A model generated the notes under the pieces. That model had not been told where the DNA came from, made no database searches, and worked only from the letters and a program-made list of their open reading frames with translations. This document shows positions 8,670 to 16,816 of a stretch of 64,000 nt of DNA, piece after piece. The translations under genes and the position numbers were made by a program. The first letter of the stretch is position 1; each line of letters opens with the position of its first letter. Source of the DNA: Chitinophaga lutea (GTDB lineage: Bacteria > Bacteroidota > Bacteroidia > Chitinophagales > Chitinophagaceae); NCBI RefSeq assembly GCF_003813775.1, contig NZ_RPDH01000002.1, forward strand, positions 1,922,001 through 1,986,000. Reading direction: 5' to 3'.

Positions 8670-8707
8670 GCTAAAAAATATTTTGTCACGGATTAAACGA
8701 ATGTCTT

Positions 8708-9748
8708 TTGACGGTATTGCCTTCGGTAGCGGTAGTTATTTTAAACTGGAACGGAAAAGCTTTCCTGGAGCGCTTTCTCCCCTCTGTGTGCGCTTCCGTG
8801 TACGGCAACCTCAGCATTTACGTGGCGGATAATGCGTCTACCGACGACAGCCTCGACTATGTAGCCAGCGTCTTCCCGCAGGTAAAAATCATCCGCAACG
8901 CCACCAACAGCGGCTTTGCGGGCGGGTATAACGAAGCGCTGCGACATGTGGAGGCGGATATCTTCGTGTTACTGAACCAGGACGTGGAAGTGGAGCCCAA
9001 CTGGATTGCCCCGGTGATCGAACAGATGCAGCAGGACCCCTCCATTGCGGCCTGCCAGCCGAAAATGAGGGCTTACCACCAGCGCGACAGCTTCGAATAC
9101 GCCGGCGCGGCGGGCGGCTGGATGGACATCCTCGGTTATACCTTCTGCCGCGGCCGCATCCTCTACCTCACGGAAGTGGATAAAGGGCAGTACGACAATC
9201 CGCAGGATATCTTCTGGGCCACCGGCGCCGCCCTGTTCATCCGCTCCAGATGTTTTTTCGAAGTCGGCGGCTTCGACCCTTACTTTTTTGCCCATATGGA
9301 GGAAGTGGACCTCTGCTGGCGCCTGCAAAGGGCCGGCTACCGGATCTGCTACTGCCCTGGCTCTACCGTGTACCATGTAGGCGGCGGCAGCCTGCCGCAG
9401 GGCAACCCGCGCAAGCTGTATCTCAACTTCCGCAACAACCTCATCATGCTGTGCAAGAACCTGCACTTCCAGGAGCAGTGGATCATCCTGTCGCAGCGCC
9501 ATTTTTTAGACCTGCTGGCCGCATTTAAAAGCCTCGTGTCCGGCAAACCGAAAGACATGCTGGCCATCTTCAGGGCGTACCGCGACTATTACAAATGGCG
9601 CCGCCACGAGGAGAAAAAAGTCCGCGACGTTTTTCCCCGGAAACGCCTGTACGACCTTCAGGGCGTGTTTCACGGCATCATGATCTGGCGGTATTATTTC
9701 CTGCATAAAAAGACTTTCACGGAGCTGTGGAAGCCAAAGAAGAAATAA
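8708..9748 (+). CDS. Family 2 glycosyltransferase (rhamnosyltransferase-like)
   Basis: A 346-residue GT-A glycosyltransferase. VAVVILNWNGKAFLERFLPS opens the nucleotide-binding fold, DNASTDDS follows, and LLNQDVEVEPNWI holds the DxD-like metal site. ATGAALFIRSRCFFEVGGFD and EEVDLCWRLQRAGYRI form the acceptor/catalytic part, with ED-type acids. The C-terminal 90 residues are basic and probably associate with the membrane. It should transfer a nucleotide-activated sugar in cell-surface glycan synthesis; the sugar is unknown. No ATG lies in frame near the N-terminus. The ATG at 8701 is in another frame, so the start is the TTG at 8708 or 8717. Confidence 0.85.
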   Translation: MTVLPSVAVVILNWNGKAFLERFLPSVCASVYGNLSIYVADNASTDDSLDYVASVFPQVKIIRNATNSGFAGGYNEALRHVEADIFVLLNQDVEVEPNWIAPVIEQMQQDPSIAACQPKMRAYHQRDSFEYAGAAGGWMDILGYTFCRGRILYLTEVDKGQYDNPQDIFWATGAALFIRSRCFFEVGGFDPYFFAHMEEVDLCWRLQRAGYRICYCPGSTVYHVGGGSLPQGNPRKLYLNFRNNLIMLCKNLHFQEQWIILSQRHFLDLLAAFKSLVSGKPKDMLAIFRAYRDYYKWRRHEEKKVRDVFPRKRLYDLQGVFHGIMIWRYYFLHKKTFTELWKPKKK

Positions 9749-9756
9749 ATCACATA

Positions 9757-9788
9757 TTTGGACTTTGCAGATTTACTTTGTAAGTTTG
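9757..9788 (+). promoter_or_regulatory. Promoter of the 64-residue membrane protein
   Basis: TTTG at 9757-9760 and TAAGTTTG at 9781-9788 are 20 bases apart, a full match to the Bacteroidota consensus. The ATG follows 19 bases after the -7 box. Confidence 0.7.
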
Positions 9789-9807
9789 CGGAGCGAAAAA
9801 AATCAAT

Positions 9808-10002
9808 ATGGATCATACAGTTGAAAATAAGAATGATTTTACCCGTGACTGGGTTTCTTCCTCCCGTTTCCTGTTCTATTTAAAGCTGGCGTGCGTGCTC
9901 GCTTTTGTGCTGGGTGGTTGTTATAAATTGTACGAACACCGTTACAAAAAACCTAAAGTGAGTGTTCCGGAGAGCAGCCTGTATGAACCGAAATACAAAT
10001 AA
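9808..10002 (+). CDS. Small single-helix membrane protein of unknown function
   Basis: 64 residues: a charged N-terminus (MDHTVENKNDFTRDW), one hydrophobic helix at about 21-38 (FLFYLKLACVLAFVLGGCYKL), then a basic, proline-containing tail ending EPKYK. The gene is an independent unit with a near-consensus promoter on one side and a strong terminator on the other, which supports real expression despite its size. The Cys in LGGC is inside the helix and too far from the N-terminus for a normal lipobox, so lipidation is doubtful. No family is recognised. Confidence 0.65.
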   Translation: MDHTVENKNDFTRDWVSSSRFLFYLKLACVLAFVLGGCYKLYEHRYKKPKVSVPESSLYEPKYK

Positions 10003-10025
10003 TTATCTGTAACTATATTTCGACG

Positions 10026-10054
10026 GCCGCAACCACCAGGTTGCGGCTTTTTTG
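10026..10054 (+). terminator. Terminator of the small membrane protein gene
   Basis: GCCGCAAC (10026-10033) pairs with GTTGCGGC (10040-10047), followed by a T-run, 23 bases after the stop codon. Confidence 0.85.
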
Positions 10055-10588
10055 TGCCCGGCGGGGAAAGTGCATTTGGGGCGGTTTGCCCAAACGGGCA
10101 TTAAACATAGGTGATGCGAACTGTTCCCCCCAAGCGGATATGCTACCCTGCAGAACGGCTCAAGGCCTGGCAACCGACAGCCGGATCGGCGACAAGGGCA
10201 ACTAACTGTTAATCAATCAAATAACATTCCCCTTTAACCATCAGCTTGCCGTCAGCAGTGCCGAATGTTGTGAAATCATTTACCGAATAGGCCTCAATCC
10301 TATGCTGACATTGTATTTCAAGGGGGTTGAGCCCTTGTTCCGCCCTTATTCCGCCCTATTTCATTCCTTGTTGATTCCTTCTTATAAAGGAAGGGCGTTA
10401 ATAGGGTTAAACAACGGTGTTAAAAGAGGTTTATATCCTTGAAAGAATCTGTACCGACTATACTGACAGCGTATTCCGTACAATTAAGAGGCTGTTTGGC
10501 CAATATTCGAAGAACATCAGCCGCATACAAACGGGGTATGCCGGAATGAAACCGATATACCCGAGGAAGAATTATAAACAATTGATAA
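10055..10588. other. Gene-free stretch of about 530 bases
   Basis: No convincing gene was found. It contains short direct repeats (TTCCGCCCTTA/TTCCGCCCTAT near 10338-10360) and a small hairpin TTCCTT/AAGGAA near 10375-10392. A 73-codon open frame at 10417-10638 lacks a start context, is of unlikely composition and runs into the next gene on the other strand. It may hold an unrecognised small RNA or decayed DNA. Confidence 0.35.
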
Positions 10589-12094
10589 TCAAAACTGAAG
10601 AAGCCCCGTCTGCATCAGCAGCAGGTAAGCCGCCATGAATACGAGCAGAAAGGCGAGCGAAAGGGCGAAATACCGCACTGCACCGCGGCCGCCCCGGCGA
10701 ACGAACAGGAATTTCAGCAGATGGAGGCCGAACACGGGCAAAGCCACCACAAAGTTGAGGATCACAAAAAAGGCGGTAAAGGTGATAGTGAACACCGCCG
10801 GCTGCCAGATAATGCCCGAAATGAGCCCGTACAACGCTCCCATCACCCCCGAAAGGAGCAATACCCACCCCGCGTAGCGGAAACCGGCCAGGGTGTTCTG
10901 TGCAAAATACTGCCAGCCGCCGGAGGCGGACAACGCTACCCTGACGGGCACATCGTCCCATTTGCCTTTGCCGTTCTGCTTCCGGTAGCGGGGCCACCAG
11001 ATGATAAAACCGGTGATGAAGAGCAACAGGGGCATCAGGCCGCCCAGTACGGCCAGTATGCGCGTGGGCCAGCCCCCGAACGTGCCGAAATGCAAAGGCT
11101 GCAGCCAGGCGAGGTAAGCCCGGCCGGAAGTGGGGAAGTCTTTCCGGCTGTTGAGCAGCACTTTGCCGGTATACTGGTCGAGGATGATCATTTCGCGTTT
11201 GCCGCCCCTGGGCAGGCCCGCACCCAGTACGTCGAGGCGGTAGCTGCCGGTGCTGTCTGCCGGGAAAGCCACCCCTACTACCCGGATGCCGGGCATGGCC
11301 TGTTCGGCGGCATAAATAACGCCTCCGGGACTGAGGGGCTGGGCACCGGCGGTATGGGCCGATTTAGGGCTCAACAATTGCCCTACCCCCTGCGGGGGCA
11401 TGCCGTTGAGCAAAAAAATGAGGGCGATCACCAGCGGCGAGAACGTGAAGGTGATACCGGTGAGGGCCAGCACGGCCACTACCGGCGAGGAATAAAACCC
11501 CAGCACGTTGTGCCAGTCGTAGTTCTGGCGCTTGAAACCGGCGCTGAACTTTACCGTGAGCACGGATTTCAGCTGCGCCCATTTGACGGGTATCCACAGG
11601 CGGAGGCCGCTGATCGTCAGGATGAGCAGGCACAGCGTGGCCAGTCCAACGATGTATTGGCCTGCCGCGGGCACCAGCAACCGGCGGTGCAGCTCCGTCA
11701 CCACATGGATGAACGAGCTTTCATGAATGCGTTTGCCGCTGAGCTCGGCGGTATAGGGGTTGACGAAAAACTCTTCTTCCGTTTTAAAGTTAAACAGGCG
11801 GTAGGCGCGGTTGGGTTTGTTGTCCTGGTCGCCCATGATATAATCGAAGCGCAGGCCGGGGTGTTTGGCTTTGACCAGCGGGATGATTTCCCCGATCTCC
11901 AGCCGGTGCTGCTGCTCCATGGTCTCGAACAGTTCACGGTTGAGCGCGCGGTCTATTTCATCCTGGAATACGAGGATACTGCCGGTCAGGCCGGTAAAAG
12001 CGACGATGGCACCGGCGATAATACCGAGGTAAAGATGCCATTTGCCGAACCAGCGGCGCTGGTGGGATGCCCAGTTGGGTTTGGTAGCTTTCAT
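10589..12094 (-). CDS. PepSY-associated transmembrane protein (iron-regulated reductase-like)
   Basis: 501 residues. The N-terminus has the PepSY_TM signature: RRWFGKWHLYLGIIAGAIVAFTGLTGSILVFQDEIDRALN, where a His in the first helix precedes a helix and a periplasmic PepSY segment. Further helices follow near residues 145-170 (with IHVVTELHRRLL before them), 200-235, 340-365, and three to four more after 390. The second conserved His segment is NYDWHNVLGFYSSPVVAVLALTG. Relatives are haem-binding inner-membrane proteins, several of which act as ferric-siderophore reductases beside TonB receptors. No siderophore receptor is adjacent, so the substrate is open. The family call is firm; the reductase role is inferred. 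Confidence 0.8.
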   Translation of the reverse strand: MKATKPNWASHQRRWFGKWHLYLGIIAGAIVAFTGLTGSILVFQDEIDRALNRELFETMEQQHRLEIGEIIPLVKAKHPGLRFDYIMGDQDNKPNRAYRLFNFKTEEEFFVNPYTAELSGKRIHESSFIHVVTELHRRLLVPAAGQYIVGLATLCLLILTISGLRLWIPVKWAQLKSVLTVKFSAGFKRQNYDWHNVLGFYSSPVVAVLALTGITFTFSPLVIALIFLLNGMPPQGVGQLLSPKSAHTAGAQPLSPGGVIYAAEQAMPGIRVVGVAFPADSTGSYRLDVLGAGLPRGGKREMIILDQYTGKVLLNSRKDFPTSGRAYLAWLQPLHFGTFGGWPTRILAVLGGLMPLLLFITGFIIWWPRYRKQNGKGKWDDVPVRVALSASGGWQYFAQNTLAGFRYAGWVLLLSGVMGALYGLISGIIWQPAVFTITFTAFFVILNFVVALPVFGLHLLKFLFVRRGGRGAVRYFALSLAFLLVFMAAYLLLMQTGLLQF

Positions 12095-12249
12095 AGCGGC
12101 TGATCTTCGGCGGGATGCGAAAAAAGGTTTTGGGCGGTCTGTTTGTGCATGGCGGCTTCCTGTTTAGCTGACAAGCCGTAAAGTTCGTATACCGCCGGAC
12201 GTTAGGTTTTCGCGATGCGGAATTAGATTTACCGATTCGGGAAAAATTG

Positions 12250-12490
12250 AGAGGCTCTTAGGTTAATGCTGCTATCCCGCGACAAACCGGGAAACATAAA
12301 ATTGAAGGTTGGAGAAGGCAACGCTGCCATCCTTCGAAAGACAGGAACAGGGAAGCATAAAATTGAAAGCGCAGGGAGGGCAAAGCAACAATCTCCGAAA
12401 AACCGAGCTGCCTGAAATGCGGGACAACAGCACAGCTATCCTCCGAAAACCGGAACAAGGCGAAGTATACATTCCGGAGCAGCAAACCCT
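12250..12490. repeat. Four diverged tandem units in the intergenic region
   Basis: Four units of roughly 50-63 bases can be aligned by eye, starting near 12269, 12330, 12388 and 12436. Each begins with a GCTATCC/GCCATCC/GCAACAATC-like word and continues with a CCGAAAA-N-CCGG-like word. Units 1 and 2 also share CATAAAATTGAA. The core of unit 2 matches the 60-base repeat at 21.1 kb at 20 of 28 aligned positions. No protein-coding reading is credible. Confidence 0.5.
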
Positions 12491-12523
12491 ACCAAATCCC
12501 GCTCTTTACCTCGTGTACCGCCA

Positions 12524-12560
12524 TAAAAAAAAGCCCGGTTGAATCAACCAGGCTTTTTTG
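12524..12560 (-). terminator. Terminator after tRNA-Gly
   Basis: AGCCCGGTTG (12532-12541) pairs with CAACCAGGCT (12545-12554), with one G-T pair and a 3-base loop. A-rich and T-rich flanks lie on both sides. On the minus strand it ends the tRNA-Gly transcript. Confidence 0.8.
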
Positions 12561-12568
12561 TTTTTTGA

Positions 12569-12640
<72 letters not shown>

Positions 12641-12792
12641 GCTTCCCGTTTTGGGATTGCAAAAATAGGAAACAGTTTGAATTCAGCAAATATTTTTTCA
12701 ATTCACGCAAAAAAAATTGCGGAAGCATATGCAGATCGTCGCGGAAGGCCAGCTACGGCCCTTTTTATATGCTTGTTAATGAATTAAAGTTT

Positions 12793-12800
12793 TATACTTG
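12793..12800 (+). promoter_or_regulatory. -7 box TATACTTG upstream of the DUF6786-type gene
   Basis: TATACTTG differs from TAnnTTTG at one base. A TTG at 12773-12775 could serve as the -33 element. The implied start near 12805 favours the ATG at 12836 over that at 12815. Confidence 0.4.
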
Positions 12801-12835
12801 TAAATTATTCAAACATGGAACTATTCCGCCATATC

Positions 12836-14071
12836 ATGAAAAATTACCTGATCTGCAGCGCCATGCTGCTGGCTGCCTGCGGCCCCGGGTCGAAGCAGCG
12901 GCAGAAAACGCAGCAGGGCGATTCAACGGTCGCTTCCATTTCCCGCCCGGAGAATTTTGGCGCCGACGTGGCCTTCCTGCAAACCCATGTGGAAACGATC
13001 GTGTTGAAAGACAGCACCAGCAAAGCAGCCATCGCCGTTGTGCCCGCCTGGCAGGGCCGGGTGATGACCAGCACGGCGGAAGGCGACGACGGCCGCAGCC
13101 TCGGATGGCTCAACCATTCCCTCATCGCAGACGGTAAAATACAACCGCACATCAACGCTTATGGCGGGGAAGACCGCTTCTGGCTGGGCCCGGAAGGCAG
13201 CCAGAACAGTTTCTATTTTGCGCCCGGCGATACTTTCAACCTCTCCCGCTGGCAGGTACCGGCGCCTATCGATACGGAACCTTTCAACGTGGTGCAAAAA
13301 AGCAAGGCTTCCGTGAGCTTCGAAAAAGACATGCAGCTCACCAATTACAAAGGCCACGTATTCCATATCAGAGCCCGTCGTACCATTACGCTCATCGCCC
13401 GCCGGGATATCCGTAACTACCTGGGGGTAGACCTCCATAAAAGCGTGCATGCGGTAGCCTTTCATTCGGCCAATACCATCATCAACAGCGGCAAACAGAA
13501 ATGGGACACGGCTTCCGGTATGCCTTCCATCTGGATACTGGGCATGTTCCCCGCCTCTGCGAAAAACATGGTGGTGGTGCCGCTCCGCAATGGCAGCAAC
13601 GTAAATGATGCATACTTCGGAAAAGTGCCGGCGGAAAGGCTGGCGGTGGAGAACAAGGTGGCGTTTTTCAAGGCGGATGCCAACCACCGCAGCAAAATAG
13701 GCGTACCGCAGGCGGATTGTTATAACTACCTCGGCAGTTACGACGCAGAACACAAAGTGCTTACCATCGTACAATTCACACTGCCCCGCAGCCCGCAGCG
13801 ATATGTGAACGCGGTTTGGGGCGTACAGCCGAACCCATTCGGCGGCGATGTTTTAAATGCATACAACGACGGTCCTCCTGCCGGCAACCAGCCGCAGCTG
13901 GGCCGCTTCTTCGAACTGGAAAGCTCCTCTCCCGCCGCGGGCCTGAAACCAGGCGGCGCGCTGGAACATTATCACCGCACCATTCATTTACAGGGGGAAG
14001 AAAAACGCCTGGGACCGATCGTTGAAAAATTGTTCGGGGTTACGCTGGCCGAGATCAGGAAACGGGTGTAA
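12836..14071 (+). CDS. DUF6786-type lipoprotein (mutarotase-like beta-sandwich)
   Basis: About 411 residues with a lipoprotein signal (MKNYLICSAMLLAACG). The ATG at 12815 would add seven residues. The mature protein is beta-rich. Diagnostic stretches are VVPAWQGRVMTSTAEG, AYGGEDRFWLGPEGSQNSFY, FAPGDTFNLSRWQVP and GVQPNPFGGDVLNAYNDGPP, followed by the C-terminal PGGALEHYHRTIHLQG. This resembles the DUF6786 family, whose fold recalls aldose-1-epimerase-like sugar-binding sandwiches. A role in carbohydrate binding or modification at the surface is inference. The last 15 codons and the following 35 bases are duplicated immediately downstream. Confidence 0.7.
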   Translation: MKNYLICSAMLLAACGPGSKQRQKTQQGDSTVASISRPENFGADVAFLQTHVETIVLKDSTSKAAIAVVPAWQGRVMTSTAEGDDGRSLGWLNHSLIADGKIQPHINAYGGEDRFWLGPEGSQNSFYFAPGDTFNLSRWQVPAPIDTEPFNVVQKSKASVSFEKDMQLTNYKGHVFHIRARRTITLIARRDIRNYLGVDLHKSVHAVAFHSANTIINSGKQKWDTASGMPSIWILGMFPASAKNMVVVPLRNGSNVNDAYFGKVPAERLAVENKVAFFKADANHRSKIGVPQADCYNYLGSYDAEHKVLTIVQFTLPRSPQRYVNAVWGVQPNPFGGDVLNAYNDGPPAGNQPQLGRFFELESSSPAAGLKPGGALEHYHRTIHLQGEEKRLGPIVEKLFGVTLAEIRKRV

Positions 14072-14189
14072 ACACCTGCGCAAATCGGTGCATGCCCCTG
14101 GCGGCGACAAAATTATTCGGGGGTATGCTGGCCGAGATCAGGAAACGGGGTAAACACATGGCAAATCAGTCAATGTTCCCCTGGCGGCG
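14026..14189 (+). repeat. Tandem duplication of an 81-base segment covering the gene's 3' end
   Basis: 14026-14106 and 14109-14189 are diverged copies at an offset of 83 bases. Both contain CTGGCCGAGATCAGGAAACG and end in CCCCTGGCGGCG. The first copy holds the last codons and stop of the lipoprotein gene; the second is a non-coding remnant. Confidence 0.8.
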
Positions 14190-14194
14190 CTTAC

Positions 14195-14791
14195 TCAGGC
14201 CGGCGCCACTTCCAGGTTGTAGATATCTTTCAGTCGCAGCAAACACAAATCAAGACTGGCTTTGGGGATACCGATCTCCATGCTGCAGAAAAGCTGTAAA
14301 TCCTGCCGCAGCACCGTGCAGTTATTCTGTTTCACCACCATCATCACTTCGTTCAGGATGGTATAGTCGAACGACAGTTTATACTTTGCTTCCACATTTT
14401 TCTGTACCGCGGGGATCAGCTGCAACACCAGGGCACACGACATTTTATAGGCATTGATCAGGCCCGGTACGCCCAGCAGCGTGCCCCCGAAATACCGCAC
14501 TACCACTACCAGCACGTCCGTCAGCTGTTTGCTGTCGATTTGCCCGAGGATGGGCTTACCGGCCGAACCGGAGGGCTCGCCATCGTCTACCGCGCGGAAC
14601 TGCAGCCCATCGGTGCCGAGGCGGTATGCGTAACAATGATGGGTGGCTTTGGGATGTTCTTTTTTAACTTCCTGCAAACATTCTTTCACCTCATCGGTGT
14701 TCTTAACGGGGTATGCATATGCCAGGAATTTACTCCCTCTGTCTTTAAACTCTGCTACTGCCTTTTTCTCTATCGTGTAATAAACTTCCAT
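14195..14791 (-). CDS. YigZ/IMPACT family protein
   Basis: 198 residues, the usual length. The N-terminal UPF0029 domain has the signature EPSGSAGKPIL (about residues 72-82) and VVVVRYFGGTLLGVPGLINAY (about 95-115). The C-terminal 70 residues match the DUF1949-type ferredoxin-like domain. IMPACT proteins in eukaryotes modulate Gcn2; the bacterial role is not established, though nucleic-acid or ribosome binding is proposed. The start lies 3 bases after the ribD stop, so the two are co-transcribed. Cytoplasmic. Confidence 0.9.
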   Translation of the reverse strand: MEVYYTIEKKAVAEFKDRGSKFLAYAYPVKNTDEVKECLQEVKKEHPKATHHCYAYRLGTDGLQFRAVDDGEPSGSAGKPILGQIDSKQLTDVLVVVVRYFGGTLLGVPGLINAYKMSCALVLQLIPAVQKNVEAKYKLSFDYTILNEVMMVVKQNNCTVLRQDLQLFCSMEIGIPKASLDLCLLRLKDIYNLEVAPA

Positions 14792-14794
14792 GTG

Positions 14795-15838
14795 TTAAGT
14801 TGATGAAGGGGCAGGTATATACACGGCGATGTGATCGCCCTGCAGCTCCTGTTCTTCCTGTAATTGCGCCTGCCGGACGGCCGGTGCGCGGAGGCCGCTG
14901 CCCAATAACGCCTCGCCGGTGATGACCCTCATTTCGTCCCACAAACCGGCGCGGATAAAACTTTCCAGCAATTTCGCCCCGCCTTCCACCATCACGCTCT
15001 GGATGCCGGCGGCATGCAGCTCGGCCATCAACGGGGGCAAGATATCCTTATTAAAATCAAGTACGATCGTTTTTTTACGGCCGGTTACCGCGGTGATAAA
15101 AACTGACGGCGCTTCGTCGTTGTACAGGTGATGATCCGCCGGTACTTTCAGGTCGCGGTCAATGACCAGCCGGATAGGGCTTTTACCGGGCCAGAGCCTT
15201 GTGGTGAGCTGCGGATTGTCTGTAAGCGCGGTTTGCGTACCTACCATGATGGCCATTTCATGGCTGCGCCACTGATGCACCAACCTGTTGGTGTATTTGT
15301 TCGAAATAGCGACCGGCAGGCCGCTATCAGGCGCTATATAGCCGTCTTTCGACTGCGCCCATTTCAGCACGATGTACGGCCGTTGCTGTTCGTGATAAGT
15401 GAAGAAGCGGCGGTTGATGTGGCGGCAGGCCGTTTCCAGCACGCCCGTAGTCACTTCCACGCCCGCGGCTTCCAGCTTTTGAATGCCGCGGCCGGCCACT
15501 TCGGAAAACGTATCCACGCAACCGATCACCACGCGGGGGATGTTCACCGACACGATCAGATCCGCGCAGGGCGGCGTTTTGCCGTGATGCGCGCAGGGCT
15601 CGAGCGTAACGTACATGGTCGACTTGGGGATCAGCTCCTGCAGCGACGGCGGTACGCTGTTGATGCAGTTCACTTCCGCGTGCGCCTGGCCGTATACCCG
15701 GTGGTACCCTTCGCCGATGATCTGCCCTTCATGCACGAGCACCGCCCCCACGACGGGGTTAGGCGCTACCTTGCCCTCGCCCAGGCGGGCCAGTTGCAAA
15801 CATCGTTGCATGAAAAATTCGTGCAGATTCCGCTCCAT
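14795..15838 (-). CDS. ribD: Bifunctional riboflavin biosynthesis protein RibD
   Basis: 347 residues from the ATG at 15838 (MERNLHEFFMQRCLQLARLG). The N-terminal deaminase domain has the zinc motif HAEVN and PCAHHGKTPPC. The C-terminal reductase domain starts near RPYIVLKWAQSKDGYIA and ends with SVMVEGGAKLLESFI. It deaminates diaminohydroxyphosphoribosylaminopyrimidine and reduces the ribosyl side chain, the second and third steps of riboflavin synthesis. No other rib gene is nearby. The in-frame upstream extension to 15919 runs into the prmC start and is rejected. Transcription probably starts from a TATTTTTG box at 15872-15865, divergent from prmC. Confidence 0.95.
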   Translation of the reverse strand: MERNLHEFFMQRCLQLARLGEGKVAPNPVVGAVLVHEGQIIGEGYHRVYGQAHAEVNCINSVPPSLQELIPKSTMYVTLEPCAHHGKTPPCADLIVSVNIPRVVIGCVDTFSEVAGRGIQKLEAAGVEVTTGVLETACRHINRRFFTYHEQQRPYIVLKWAQSKDGYIAPDSGLPVAISNKYTNRLVHQWRSHEMAIMVGTQTALTDNPQLTTRLWPGKSPIRLVIDRDLKVPADHHLYNDEAPSVFITAVTGRKKTIVLDFNKDILPPLMAELHAAGIQSVMVEGGAKLLESFIRAGLWDEMRVITGEALLGSGLRAPAVRQAQLQEEQELQGDHIAVYIPAPSST

Positions 15839-15864
15839 GAATGCGTTTGAAATAATTATGTTTG

Positions 15865-15872
15865 CAAAAATA
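15865..15872 (-). promoter_or_regulatory. -7 promoter box of ribD
   Basis: The minus strand reads TATTTTTG (TAnnTTTG), 26 bases before the ribD ATG. No clear -33 TTTG is seen. Confidence 0.4.
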
Positions 15873-15911
15873 TTGTTTCGGCGGCTATTTTCCGCTGATG
15901 ATCTGAAGAAC

Positions 15912-16766
15912 ATGACCATTCAATCTGCATTTGCCAGCCTCGTAACAGCCATCAGGCCCGTCTACGATGCCCGCGAAGCCGCGAATATCGCACACCTGGT
16001 AATGGAACATATTACCGGGCTGGGAAAACTGGACCGTGTTGTGCATAAGGACGCCGACCTGTCGCCCGCGCAGGAAACCCAATATCAGCAGGCACTGAAC
16101 GACCTCCTCGAACACCGCCCCGTTCAGCACATCACTGGTAAAAGCTGGTTTTACGGGCTCGAACTGGTGGTGAACGACCAGGTACTGATCCCCCGCCCCG
16201 AAACAGAGGAGCTGGTGGAATGGATACTGCTCGACCATCCTTCCAAACCCGCGCTGCGCCTGCTCGACATCGGCACCGGCAGCGGCAGCATTCCCATTGC
16301 ATTGAAAAATCAGTGGCCTGTGGCGGACGTATGGGCGATGGACGTCAGCGCCGGCGCCATTGCCATCGCCACCCGCAATGCGGGCATCCAGCACACACCC
16401 ATCCGCTTCCTGCACCACGACGTGCTATCGGCCGACACCTACAAAGTGCTCCCCACGTTCAACATCATCGTGAGCAACCCGCCGTACATCCCCGAACAGG
16501 AAAAGCGCGGCATGCAAAAGCAGGTGGAAGCCTTCGAACCTTCCATCGCGCTGTTTGTGCCAGACAAGGATCCGTTGCTCTTTTACCGCACTATCGCCAT
16601 GCTGGCCAAAGAGAAGCTGGAGCCCAAAGGCAGGCTGTATTTCGAAATACATGAATCCTATGGAGCAGCAGTAACGGAGATGCTGAAGAAAAAAGGGTTT
16701 ACGGATGTGCAGCTGAAGCAGGACATGTTTGGAAAAGACAGAATGGTACGCGGTACCCGCCCATAA
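15912..16766 (+). CDS. prmC: Peptide chain release factor N5-glutamine methyltransferase
   Basis: 284 residues from the ATG at 15912 (MTIQSAFASLVTAI). An N-terminal helical domain of about 75 residues with DLLEHRPVQHITGKSWFYG is followed by a Rossmann methyltransferase domain: LIPRPETEELVEWIL, LDIGTGSGSIPIAL (SAM binding) and IIVSNPPYIPEQEKRGM, where NPPY contacts the substrate glutamine. It methylates the GGQ glutamine of release factors 1 and 2. No prfA is adjacent. It is divergent from ribD and ends at a strong bidirectional terminator. Confidence 0.95.
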   Translation: MTIQSAFASLVTAIRPVYDAREAANIAHLVMEHITGLGKLDRVVHKDADLSPAQETQYQQALNDLLEHRPVQHITGKSWFYGLELVVNDQVLIPRPETEELVEWILLDHPSKPALRLLDIGTGSGSIPIALKNQWPVADVWAMDVSAGAIAIATRNAGIQHTPIRFLHHDVLSADTYKVLPTFNIIVSNPPYIPEQEKRGMQKQVEAFEPSIALFVPDKDPLLFYRTIAMLAKEKLEPKGRLYFEIHESYGAAVTEMLKKKGFTDVQLKQDMFGKDRMVRGTRP

Positions 16767-16802
16767 AAAAAGCCCCGGCACAGCGCCGGGGCTTTCTATT
16801 TT
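16764..16802. terminator. Bidirectional terminator between prmC and exbD
   Basis: AGCCCCGGC (16771-16779) pairs perfectly with GCCGGGGCT (16785-16793). An A-run precedes it and a T-rich stretch follows, so it can serve both convergent genes. Confidence 0.85.
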
Positions 16803-16816
16803 TACAAACCATCTTA

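Noticed and set aside
10130..10210. SAM-riboswitch-like words (GCTACCCTGCAG, CCTGGCAACC)
   Set aside because: The words occur in the wrong order for a SAM-I aptamer, the GATGAAACCCGGCAACC context is missing and no methionine or SAM gene follows.
10417..10638. A 73-codon open frame with GTG start
   Set aside because: Unlikely composition, no promoter, and it overlaps the end of the PepSY gene on the other strand.
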